Below the pieces are notes generated by a model. That model was not told the origin of the DNA and made no database searches. It saw nothing but the letters and a program-made list of their open reading frames with translations. From Streptomyces canus (GTDB lineage: Bacteria > Actinomycetota > Actinomycetes > Streptomycetales > Streptomycetaceae), in assembly GCF_030815415.1 (NCBI RefSeq), contig NZ_JAUSWW010000001.1, positions 4,402,001-4,466,000 of the forward strand: a DNA stretch of 64,000 bases, written 5' to 3'. Positions 9,998-18,300 of this stretch are shown piece by piece (position 1 is the stretch's first letter; each line of letters starts with the position of its first letter). A program made the position numbers and the translations under genes.

Positions 9998-11647
9998 TCA
10001 GCGCACGAACACTCCCGCCTGGTTCGCCAGGTCCAGGAAGTACTGCGGCGCCACACCGAGCACCAGCGTGACCGCCACGCCGATGCCGATCGCCGCCATC
10101 GTCAGCGGCGACGGCACGGCGACCGTCGGACCCTCGGGCCGCGGCTCGCTGAAGAACATCAGCACGATGACGCGGATGTAGAAGAACGCCGCGATGGCCG
10201 ACGAGATCACGCCGACCACGACCAGCGGCGCCGCGCCGCCTTCCGCCGCTGCCTTGAACACGGCGAACTTCCCGGCGAACCCGGAGGTCAGCGGAATGCC
10301 GGCGAAGGCCAGCAGGAACACCGCGAACACGGCGGCCACGAGGGGCGAACGGCGTCCGAGACCGGCCCACTTGGACAGGTGTGTCGCCTCACCACCGGCA
10401 TCGCGCACCAGCGTCACCACGGCGAACGCGCCGATCGTGACGAACGAGTACGCCGCCAGGTAGAAGAGGACGGACGAGACGCCGTCCGGCGTGGTCGCGA
10501 TGACGCCCGCGAGGATGAAGCCCGCGTGCGCGATCGACGAGTACGCCAGCAGTCGCTTGATGTCGGTCTGCGTGATCGCGACGATCGCACCGCCGAGCAT
10601 GGTGACGATCGCGACGCCCCACATGACCGGCCGCCAGTCCCAGCGCAGGCCCGGCAGTACGACGTAGAGGATCCGCAGCAGCGCGCCGAACGCGGCCACC
10701 TTGGTCGCCGCCGCCATGAACCCGGTCACCGGCGTCGGCGCGCCCTGGTACACGTCCGGCGTCCACATGTGGAAGGGGACCGCGCCGACCTTGAACAGCA
10801 GGCCCATCACGATCATCGCGGCGCCGATCAGCAGCAGCGCGTCGTTGCCCATGGTGTCGGCGAGGGCCGGGTCGACGTTCGTGACCGTGCCGTCGACGAC
10901 CTGGGCGATCGTGGCGTACGACACGGAGCCCGCGTACCCGTACAGCAGTGCGATGCCGAACAGGGTGAACGCGGAGGCGAAGGCGCCGAGCAGGAAGTAC
11001 TTGACCGCGGCCTCCTGCGACATGAGCCGCTTGCGGCGGGCCAGGGCGCACATCAGGTACAGCGGCAGGGAGAAGACTTCCAGCGCGATGAACAGCGTCA
11101 GCAGGTCGTTGGCCGCCGGGAAGATCAGCATGCCGGCGACGGCGAACAGCAGCAGCGGGAACACCTCGGTGGTGGTGAACCCGGCCTTCACCGCGGCCTT
11201 CTCGCTGTCGCTGCCCGGTACGGAGGCGGCCTGCGCGGCGAAGGAGTCGACCTGTTTTCCGTGCTCCACCGGGTCCAGGCGCCGTTCGGCGAAGGTGAAC
11301 AGGCCGACCAGGCCCGCCAGCAGGATCGTGCCCTGGAGGAAGAGTGCCGGTCCGTCGACGGCGATCGCGCCCATGGCGACGATGCCCGCCTTGGTGGTGG
11401 CGTATCCGCCCTGCGCGAGCGCGACGACCGCGGCGAAGGCCGAGATCAGCGCTACTGCGGAGACGAACACCTGGGCGTAGTACCGCTGCTTGCGCGGTAC
11501 CGCCGCCTCGATGAGCACCCCGATGATCGCCGCACCGATGACGATCAGCGTGGGTGACAATTGTCCGTATTCGATCTTCGGCGTATCGATCTTCGAGATC
11601 GGATCGGCCGCGGTTGTCCACAGGCTGTGGACGGCTGTTGCGCTCAC
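9998..11647 (-). CDS. nuoN: NADH-quinone oxidoreductase subunit N
   Basis: Last gene of the complex I operon; 549 residues. It is a membrane antiporter-like subunit (ND2 homologue) with about 14 transmembrane helices. The Proton_antipo_M core includes the conserved Lys/Glu-bearing helices (ALEVFSLPLYLMCALARRKR; KVGAVPFHMWTPDVYQGAPTPVTGF; IKRLLAYSSIAHAGF). It forms one of the proton channels of the membrane arm. The start overlaps the nuoM stop by 4 bases (ATGA). The N-terminus is slightly longer than in E. coli NuoN. Confidence 0.95.
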   Translation of the reverse strand: MSATAVHSLWTTAADPISKIDTPKIEYGQLSPTLIVIGAAIIGVLIEAAVPRKQRYYAQVFVSAVALISAFAAVVALAQGGYATTKAGIVAMGAIAVDGPALFLQGTILLAGLVGLFTFAERRLDPVEHGKQVDSFAAQAASVPGSDSEKAAVKAGFTTTEVFPLLLFAVAGMLIFPAANDLLTLFIALEVFSLPLYLMCALARRKRLMSQEAAVKYFLLGAFASAFTLFGIALLYGYAGSVSYATIAQVVDGTVTNVDPALADTMGNDALLLIGAAMIVMGLLFKVGAVPFHMWTPDVYQGAPTPVTGFMAAATKVAAFGALLRILYVVLPGLRWDWRPVMWGVAIVTMLGGAIVAITQTDIKRLLAYSSIAHAGFILAGVIATTPDGVSSVLFYLAAYSFVTIGAFAVVTLVRDAGGEATHLSKWAGLGRRSPLVAAVFAVFLLAFAGIPLTSGFAGKFAVFKAAAEGGAAPLVVVGVISSAIAAFFYIRVIVLMFFSEPRPEGPTVAVPSPLTMAAIGIGVAVTLVLGVAPQYFLDLANQAGVFVR

Positions 11648-13215
11648 TTGGCCGCCTCCACCTCGGGCTGGGGGTCCTTCTTCTGGACGTCGGACATGGT
11701 CGCCTTGACCGCCGGGTTGACGATGTCGGTGACGGGCTTCGGGTAGACGCCCAGGAAGATCAGCAGTACGACCAGCGGCGCGACCACCACCAGTTCCCGC
11801 ACCCGCAGGTCGGGCATGGTCGCGACCTCGGGCTTCACCGGGCCCGTCATCGTCCGCTGGTAGAGGACGAGGGTGTAGAGCGCGGCGAGGACGATGCCGA
11901 AGGTGGCGATGATCCCGATCACCGGGTAGCGCGCGAACGTGCCGACCAGGACCAGGAACTCACTCACGAACGGTGCGAGCCCCGGCAGCGACAGCGTCGC
12001 CAGACCGCCGATCAGGAAGGTGCCGGCGAGCACCGGGGCGACCTTCTGCACCCCGCCGTAGTCGGCGATGAGCCGCGAGCCGCGCCGCGAGATCAGGAAC
12101 CCGGCGACCAGCATCAACGCGGCCGTGGAAATACCGTGGTTGACCATGTAGAGCGTCGCGCCGGACTGGCCCTGGCTGGTCATCGCGAAGATGCCCATGA
12201 TGATGAAGCCGAAGTGCGAGATCGACGCGTACGCCACCAGCCGTTTGATGTCCCGCTGGCCGACCGCGAGCAGCGCCCCGTAGATGATGCTGATCACCGC
12301 CAGGACGAGGATCGCGGGCGTGGCCCACTTGCTGGCCTCCGGGAAGAGCTGGAGGCAGAAGCGGAGCATCGCGAAGGTGCCGACCTTGTCGACGACCGCC
12401 GTGATGAGGACGGCGACCGGGGCGGTGGCCTCCCCCATCGCGTTGGGCAGCCAGGTGTGCAGCGGCCACAGCGGGGCCTTCACCGCGAAGGCGAAGAAGA
12501 AGCCGAGGAACAGCCAGCGTTCGGTGCTGGTCGCCATGTCGAGCGAGCCGTTGGCCCGCGCCTCGGCGATCTCCTGGAGGCTGAAGTTCCCGGCGACCAC
12601 GTACAGGCCGATCACCGCGGCCAGCATGATGAGGCCGCCGACCAGGTTGTAGAGGAGGAACTTCACGGCGGCGTACGACCGTTGCGTGGACGCCGTCTCC
12701 TCGCCGTGTTCGTGGGCCCGGTCCCCGAAGCCGCCGATGAGGAAGTACATCGGGATCAGCATGGCTTCGAAGAAGATGTAGAAGAGGAAGACGTCGGTGG
12801 CCTCGAAGGAGATGATCACCATCGCCTCGACGGCCAGGATCAGGGCGAAGAAGCCCTGCGTCGGCCGCCACCGGGTGTTGCCGGTCTCCAGCGGGTCGGC
12901 GTCGTGCCAGCCCGCGAGGATGATGAACGGGATCAGCAGGGCGGTCAGCGCGACGAGCGCCACCCCGATGCCGTCCACGCCCAGCTCGTACTTGACCCCG
13001 AAGTCCTTGATCCACCAGTGGGATTCGGTGAGTTGGTAACGGTCGCCGTCCGGGTCGAAGCGGACCAGGACGATCGCGGCGAGCACGAGGGTGGCGAGCG
13101 AGACGAGCAGCGCGAGCCATTTGGCCGCGGTGCGCCGGGCGGCCGGTACGGCGGCTGTGGCGATCGCGCCGATCGCCGGGAGCGCCGCCGTCGCTGTCAG
13201 CAGAGGAAAGGACAT
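11644..13215 (-). CDS. nuoM: NADH-quinone oxidoreductase subunit M
   Basis: The 523-residue ND4-type antiporter-like subunit is highly hydrophobic, with about 14 helices. The NuoM landmarks are present: FFEAMLIPMYFLIGGFG, FAVKAPLWPLHTWLPNAMGEA (conserved Lys channel helix) and IKRLVAYASISHFGF. It forms a proton channel between NuoN and NuoL. The start lies 5 bases downstream of the nuoL stop. The C-terminal 15 residues are polar (KKDPQPEVEAAK). Confidence 0.96.
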   Translation of the reverse strand: MSFPLLTATAALPAIGAIATAAVPAARRTAAKWLALLVSLATLVLAAIVLVRFDPDGDRYQLTESHWWIKDFGVKYELGVDGIGVALVALTALLIPFIILAGWHDADPLETGNTRWRPTQGFFALILAVEAMVIISFEATDVFLFYIFFEAMLIPMYFLIGGFGDRAHEHGEETASTQRSYAAVKFLLYNLVGGLIMLAAVIGLYVVAGNFSLQEIAEARANGSLDMATSTERWLFLGFFFAFAVKAPLWPLHTWLPNAMGEATAPVAVLITAVVDKVGTFAMLRFCLQLFPEASKWATPAILVLAVISIIYGALLAVGQRDIKRLVAYASISHFGFIIMGIFAMTSQGQSGATLYMVNHGISTAALMLVAGFLISRRGSRLIADYGGVQKVAPVLAGTFLIGGLATLSLPGLAPFVSEFLVLVGTFARYPVIGIIATFGIVLAALYTLVLYQRTMTGPVKPEVATMPDLRVRELVVVAPLVVLLIFLGVYPKPVTDIVNPAVKATMSDVQKKDPQPEVEAAK

Positions 13216-13220
13216 CGGTA

Positions 13221-15185
13221 TCAGACCGCCCTCATCAGCAGGGTCGCGGCGATCAGCACTGCCGCACCGCCGAACATCGAGACCGCGTACGACCGCGCGT
13301 AGCCGTTCTGCAGTTTGCGGAGCCGTCCGGAGAGGCCGCCCATGGAGGCCGCCGTACCGTTGACCACGCCGTCGACCAGGGTGTGGTCGACGTACACCAG
13401 GGACCGGGTGAGGTGCTCGCCGCCGCGGACCAGGACGACGTGGTTGAAGTCGTCCTGGAGCAGGTCGCGGCGGGCGGCCCGGGTGAGCAGGGATCCGCGC
13501 GGGGCGACGACCGGGACCGGGCGTCGGCCGTACTGGAGGTAGGCGAAGGTGACGCCGATGACCATCACGGCGACCGTGGCACCGGTGACCGTGGCCGCGC
13601 TGATCGGCGAGTCACCGTGGTCGTGCCCGGTGATGGGCTCGAGCCAGTGCAGGAAGCGGTCGCCGATGCTGAAGAAGCCGCCCGCGAAGACCGATCCGAA
13701 GGCCAGCACGATCATGGGGATCGTCATGGACCTGGGCGACTCGTGCGGGTGCGGCTCCGCGTGCTCGCCGTGGTGCTCGGCGGCGGGCTCCGCGCTCGGT
13801 GCCTCGGGAGAGCGGGTGGGCTGGTTCCTCCAGCGCTCTTCCCCGAAGAACGTCATCAGCATCACGCGCGTCATGTAGTACGCCGTGATGGCCGCGCCCA
13901 GCAGGGCCGCGCCGCCGAGGATCCAGCCCTCGGTGCCGCCCTTGGCGAAGGCCGCCTCGATGATCTTGTCCTTGGAGAAGAAGCCGGACAGACCCGGGAA
14001 GCCGATGATCGCGAGGTAGCCGAGGCCGAAGGTGACGAAGGTGATCGGCATGTACTTCCGCAGGCCGCCGTACTTCCTCATGTCGACCTCGTCGTTCATG
14101 CCGTGCATGACCGAACCGGCGCCGAGGAACAGCCCGGCCTTGAAGAAGCCGTGCGTCACCAGGTGCATGATCGCGAAGACGTAGCCGATGGGGCCGAGGC
14201 CCGCGGCGAGGACCATGTAGCCGATCTGCGACATGGTCGAGCCGGCCAGCGCCTTCTTGATGTCGTCCTTCGCGCAACCGACGATCGCACCGAACAGGAG
14301 CGTGACGGCACCGACGATGGTGACGACCAGCTGGGCGTCCGGAGCGAGGTTGAAGATGTTGGCGGAGCGGACGATCAGGTAGACGCCCGCGGTCACCATG
14401 GTCGCGGCGTGGATGAGGGCCGAGACCGGGGTCGGGCCCTCCATCGCGTCCCCGAGCCAGGACTGCAGCGGCACCTGGGCGGACTTGCCGCAGGCGGCGA
14501 GCAGCAGCATCAGGGCGATGCCGGTGAGGGTGGCCTCGCCGGCGTCGCTGACCGCGCCCGGCTCCTCCTGCGTGCCGAGGAGCGGTCCGAAGGCGAAGGT
14601 CCCGAACGTCGTGAACATCAGCATGATCGCGATCGACAGGCCCACGTCGCCGACGCGGTTGACCAGGAAGGCCTTCTTCGCGGCGGTCGCGGCGCTGGGC
14701 TTGTGCTGCCAGAAGCCGATCAGCAGGTAGGAGGCGAGACCGACGCCCTCCCAGCCGACGTACAGCAGAAGGTAGTTGTCGGCGAGGACGAGCAGCAGCA
14801 TCGCCGCGAGGAACAGGTTCAGATAGCCGAAGAAGCGGCGGCGCCGCTCGTCGTGCTCCATGTATCCGACGGAGTACAGGTGGATCAGCGAGCCGACGCC
14901 GGTGATCAGCAGCACGAACGTCATCGACAGCTGGTCGAGGCGGAAGGCGATGTCCGCCTGGAAGCCCTCGACCGGGACCCAGCTGAACAGGTGGCTCGTC
15001 AGGGTCCGGTGTTCGGCGTTCTTGCCGAGCAGGTCGGCGAAGAGTACGGCGCCGATCACGAAGGAGGCGGCCGCGAGGGCGGTGCCGATCCAGTGGCCGA
15101 CGGCGTCGAGCCGCCGGCCGCCGCACAGCAGTACGGCCGCTCCGAGCAGGGGCGCCGCCACCAGCAGCGCAATCAGGTTCTCCAC
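13221..15185 (-). CDS. nuoL: NADH-quinone oxidoreductase subunit L
   Basis: The 654-residue ND5-type subunit has an N-terminal Proton_antipo_N region, a channel motif GKSAQVPLQSWLGDAMEGPTPVSALIHAATMVTAG, and CAKDDIKKALAGSTMSQIGYM. A His/Glu-rich loop near residues 460-485 (AEHHGEHAEPHPHESP) interrupts the hydrophobic helices; similar loops occur in other actinobacterial NuoL. The distal part should carry the lateral helix that runs along the membrane arm. The gene lies 14 bases downstream of nuoK. Confidence 0.96.
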   Translation of the reverse strand: MENLIALLVAAPLLGAAVLLCGGRRLDAVGHWIGTALAAASFVIGAVLFADLLGKNAEHRTLTSHLFSWVPVEGFQADIAFRLDQLSMTFVLLITGVGSLIHLYSVGYMEHDERRRRFFGYLNLFLAAMLLLVLADNYLLLYVGWEGVGLASYLLIGFWQHKPSAATAAKKAFLVNRVGDVGLSIAIMLMFTTFGTFAFGPLLGTQEEPGAVSDAGEATLTGIALMLLLAACGKSAQVPLQSWLGDAMEGPTPVSALIHAATMVTAGVYLIVRSANIFNLAPDAQLVVTIVGAVTLLFGAIVGCAKDDIKKALAGSTMSQIGYMVLAAGLGPIGYVFAIMHLVTHGFFKAGLFLGAGSVMHGMNDEVDMRKYGGLRKYMPITFVTFGLGYLAIIGFPGLSGFFSKDKIIEAAFAKGGTEGWILGGAALLGAAITAYYMTRVMLMTFFGEERWRNQPTRSPEAPSAEPAAEHHGEHAEPHPHESPRSMTIPMIVLAFGSVFAGGFFSIGDRFLHWLEPITGHDHGDSPISAATVTGATVAVMVIGVTFAYLQYGRRPVPVVAPRGSLLTRAARRDLLQDDFNHVVLVRGGEHLTRSLVYVDHTLVDGVVNGTAASMGGLSGRLRKLQNGYARSYAVSMFGGAAVLIAATLLMRAV

Positions 15186-15199
15186 GATTCAGCGACCCC

Positions 15200-15499
15200 T
15201 CAGAGCTTCATCAGGCTGGCGTCGTCGACCGAGGCCGAGTGGCGGGAGCGGAACAGGGACACGATGATCGCGAGCCCGACCACGACCTCCGCGGCGGCGA
15301 CGACCATCGTGAAGAAGGCGATGATCTGGCCGTCGAGGTTGCCGTGCATCCGGGAGAAGGCGACGAACGCCAGGTTGCAGGCGTTGAGCATGAGCTCGAT
15401 GCACATGAACACGACGATCGCGTTGCGCCTGATCAGTACGCCGGTGGCGCCGATCGTGAACAACAGCGCCGCGAGGTAGAGATAGTTGACGGGGTTCAC
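15200..15499 (-). CDS. nuoK: NADH-quinone oxidoreductase subunit K
   Basis: This 99-residue three-helix ND4L subunit carries the buried glutamate motif [17 protein letters not shown] in helix 2 and [16 protein letters not shown] in helix 3, whose Glu residues take part in proton transfer. Start and the nuoJ stop overlap as ATGA (15496-15499). The short cytoplasmic tail is typical in length. Confidence 0.95.
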
Positions 15500-16353
15500 T
15501 TCGACGCCTCCTCGGTCCGCTCGAGGTTCGCCGGTGCCGTGTCGGTCCGCTCCAGGCGCTCCTCGGCGCGCTGTTCCAGTGCGCGCAGATCGTTGAGCGC
15601 CTCGGTCGAGACGTCACGGATCTGGCCGCGCTCGCGCAGTGTCTTGTTGACGGTGAGCTCGGAGGGGGTGCCGTCGGGCAGCAGGCCCGCGATGTCCACG
15701 GCGTTGTGCCGGGCGTACACACCGGGCGCGGGCAGCGGCGGAAGGTGCTTGCCCTCGCGGACGCGCTGCTCGGCCAGTTCCCGCTGGGTCTTGGCGCGCT
15801 CGGTGCGCTCGCGGTGGGTGAGCAGCATGGCGCCGACGGTGGCCGTGATCAGCAGGGCGCCGGTGATCTCGAAGGCGAACACGTACTTGGTGAAGATGAG
15901 GGTGGCGAGTCCCTCCACATTGCCGTTGGCGTTGGCCTGCGCCATCCCGTTGAACTCGGTCAGGGAGGCGTTGCCGATGCCGGCGATGAGCAGGATGCCG
16001 AAGCCGAGGCCGCAGAGAAGGGCCAGCCAGCGCTGGCCCTTGATGGTCTCCTGCAGGGAGTCCGCGGCCGTGACGCCGACGAGCATCACCACGAAGAGGA
16101 ACAGCATCATGATCGCGCCGGTGTAGACGATGATCTGTACGACGCCCAGGAAGTAGGCGCCGTTGGCGAGGTAGAACACCGCCAGGATGATCATGGTGCC
16201 GGCGAGACAGAGCGCGCTGTGCACGGCCTTCTTCATGAGGACGGTGCACAGGGCGCCGATCACGGCGACGGTGCCGAGCACCCAGAACTGGAAGGCCTCG
16301 CCGGTGGAGGTGCCGGCAGAAAGAGTGGCTGTGGCGGCGAGCTGCATGCTCAT
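15496..16353 (-). CDS. nuoJ: NADH-quinone oxidoreductase subunit J
   Basis: The 285-residue ND6-type subunit has five helices in the first ~175 residues (including [17 protein letters not shown], the pi-bulge helix). A hydrophilic tail of about 100 residues follows (charged, ERTKAQRE..., ending in [21 protein letters not shown]), which the E. coli protein (~184 residues) lacks and which is common in actinobacteria. The ATG at 16353 overlaps the nuoI stop as ATGA. The frame stays open further upstream, but only as a shadow of nuoI. Confidence 0.95.
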
Positions 16354-16952
16354 GCGCCGACCTCCTCTTCTTCCGGCTTCTCTCCCTTGGAGACGGCGAC
16401 CTGCTGGACCGTGCCGGGCGCGGCCTCGGTCACCAGGCCCCGGTAGTAGTCCTGCTCGTCCGTCCCGGGGAAGATCGAGTGGGGCGAGTCGACCATGCCC
16501 TCTTCGAGCCCGGCGAGCAGCTGCTCCTTGGTGTAGATGAGGTTGGCACGGCTGGAGTCGGCGAGCTCGAACTCGTTGGTCATCGTCAACGCGCGCGTGG
16601 GGCACGCCTCGATGCACAGGCCGCACAGGATGCAGCGGGCGTAGTTGATCTGGTAGACGCGCCCGTACCGCTCGCCCGGCGAGTAGCGCTCCTCTTCCGT
16701 GTTGTCCGCGCCCTCGACGTAGATCGCGTCGGCAGGGCAGGCCCAGGCGCACAGCTCGCAGCCGACGCACTTCTCCAGGCCGTCCGGATGGCGGTTGAGC
16801 TGGTGCCGTCCGTGGAAACGGGGAGCGGTGGTCTTCTGCTGCTCGGGGTACTGCTCGGTCAGCCGCTTCTTGAACATGGCCTTGAAGGTCACGCCGAAGC
16901 CGGCTACCGGATTCTGGAAACCGGGATCGGTCTCCTTGGGCTCCTCAGCCAT
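16350..16952 (-). CDS. nuoI: NADH-quinone oxidoreductase subunit I
   Basis: The 200-residue peripheral-arm ferredoxin-like subunit carries clusters N6a and N6b: CVGCELCAWACP near residues 65-76 and CILCGLCIEACP near 110-121. The start at 16952 was chosen for its AAGGAGG ribosome site 6-7 bases upstream and conserved MAEEP-type opening. It overlaps the nuoH stop by 8 bases. The C-terminal ~25 residues are acidic and extend past the family core. Confidence 0.95.
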   Translation of the reverse strand: MAEEPKETDPGFQNPVAGFGVTFKAMFKKRLTEQYPEQQKTTAPRFHGRHQLNRHPDGLEKCVGCELCAWACPADAIYVEGADNTEEERYSPGERYGRVYQINYARCILCGLCIEACPTRALTMTNEFELADSSRANLIYTKEQLLAGLEEGMVDSPHSIFPGTDEQDYYRGLVTEAAPGTVQQVAVSKGEKPEEEEVGA

Positions 16953-18300
16953 CGGACGCCTCCTTTCCATCCAGAGATCCGTCACTCTGAGTATCGGGCC
17001 CGCCACTGACAATCAGCTCCCGCTCCCGGCGCGGGCGGCGCCTGGGCACGGGTGGCAACTCCTGTCCGGGCAGCGGCGGTACGGGGAATCCGCCGGCCAT
17101 CGGGTCGAAGCCGACGGGCGGGGCGGGCTCCTCCTTCGGCTTGCCGCGGAACATGTCCGCGACGAAGGACAGCAGCAGGAGCACCAGGACGCCGCCGGCG
17201 ACGTAGAGGACGATGTCGGCGAAGTCGTAGTTCTCGTTGCGCAGGGTCCGCACGGTCGCGACGAGCATCAGCCACACCACGGAGACCGGGATGAGGACCT
17301 TCCAGCCGAGCTTCATCAGCTGGTCGTAGCGGACACGAGGGAGCGTGCCGCGCAGCCAGATGAAGAAGAACAGCAGCAGCTGGACCTTGATGACGAACCA
17401 GAGCATCGGCCACCAGCCGTGGTTCGCGCCCTCCCAGAAGGTGCTGACGGGCCAGGGGGCCCGCCAGCCGCCGAGGAAGAGCGTCACGGACACGGCCGAG
17501 ACCGTCACCATGTTCACGTACTCGGCGAGCATGAACAGCGCGAACTTGATGGACGTGTACTCGGTGTTGAAGCCGCCGACCAGGTCGCCCTCGGACTCCG
17601 GCATGTCGAACGGGGCGCGGTTGGTCTCGCCGATCATCGTGACGATGTAGATGAGGAAGGAGACCGGCAGCAGGATGACGTACCAGCGGTCCTGTTGCGC
17701 CTCGACGATCGTCGAGGTCGACATCGACCCGGAGTAGAGGAACACCGAGGCGAAGGCGGCGCCCATGGCGATCTCGTACGAGATCATCTGCGCGCAGGAG
17801 CGCAGTCCGCCGAGCAGCGGATAGGTGGATCCGGAACTCCAACCCGCAAGCACGATGCCGTAGATGCCGACCGAGGCGACCGCGAGGATGTAGAGCATCG
17901 CGATCGGCAGGTCGGTGAGCTGCATCGTGGTGCGCTGGCCGAAGATCGAGACCTCGTTGCCGGCCGGGCCGAAGGGGATCACCGCGATCGCCATGAAGGC
18001 CGGGATGGCCGCGATGATCGGTGCGAGGACGTAGACGACCTTGTCCGCGCGCTTGACGATGAGGTCTTCCTTCAGCATCAGCTTGACGCCGTCGGCGAGC
18101 GACTGGAGCATGCCCCAGGGTCCGTGCCGGTTGGGGCCGATGCGCAGCTGCATCCAGGCGACGACCTTGCGTTCCCACACGATGGAGAACAACACGGTCA
18201 CCATCAGGAAGGCGAAGCAGAACACCGCCTTGAGGACGACCAGCCACCACGGGTCGGTGCCGAACAGCGAGAGGTCTTCAGCGGCGAGGTACGGGCTCAT
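16945..18300 (-). CDS. nuoH: NADH-quinone oxidoreductase subunit H
   Basis: The 451-residue ND1 homologue forms the quinone-access chamber at the junction of the arms. Motifs: ERKVVAWMQLRIGPNRHGPWG, PFDMPESEGDLVGGFNTEYTS, and RGTLPRVRYDQLMKLGWK, with about eight or nine helices. A ~65-residue C-terminal extension rich in Pro and Arg (VPPLPGQELPPVPRRRPRR, then acidic) is not part of the core. Start and nuoG stop overlap as ATGA. Confidence 0.96.
   Translation of the reverse strand: MSPYLAAEDLSLFGTDPWWLVVLKAVFCFAFLMVTVLFSIVWERKVVAWMQLRIGPNRHGPWGMLQSLADGVKLMLKEDLIVKRADKVVYVLAPIIAAIPAFMAIAVIPFGPAGNEVSIFGQRTTMQLTDLPIAMLYILAVASVGIYGIVLAGWSSGSTYPLLGGLRSCAQMISYEIAMGAAFASVFLYSGSMSTSTIVEAQQDRWYVILLPVSFLIYIVTMIGETNRAPFDMPESEGDLVGGFNTEYTSIKFALFMLAEYVNMVTVSAVSVTLFLGGWRAPWPVSTFWEGANHGWWPMLWFVIKVQLLLFFFIWLRGTLPRVRYDQLMKLGWKVLIPVSVVWLMLVATVRTLRNENYDFADIVLYVAGGVLVLLLLSFVADMFRGKPKEEPAPPVGFDPMAGGFPVPPLPGQELPPVPRRRPRRERELIVSGGPDTQSDGSLDGKEASDG

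Noticed and set aside
13383..15479. Plus-strand frame of 698 residues over nuoL
   Set aside because: Runs opposite a complete nuoL, is full of Arg/Asp/Gly and resembles nothing. Shadow.
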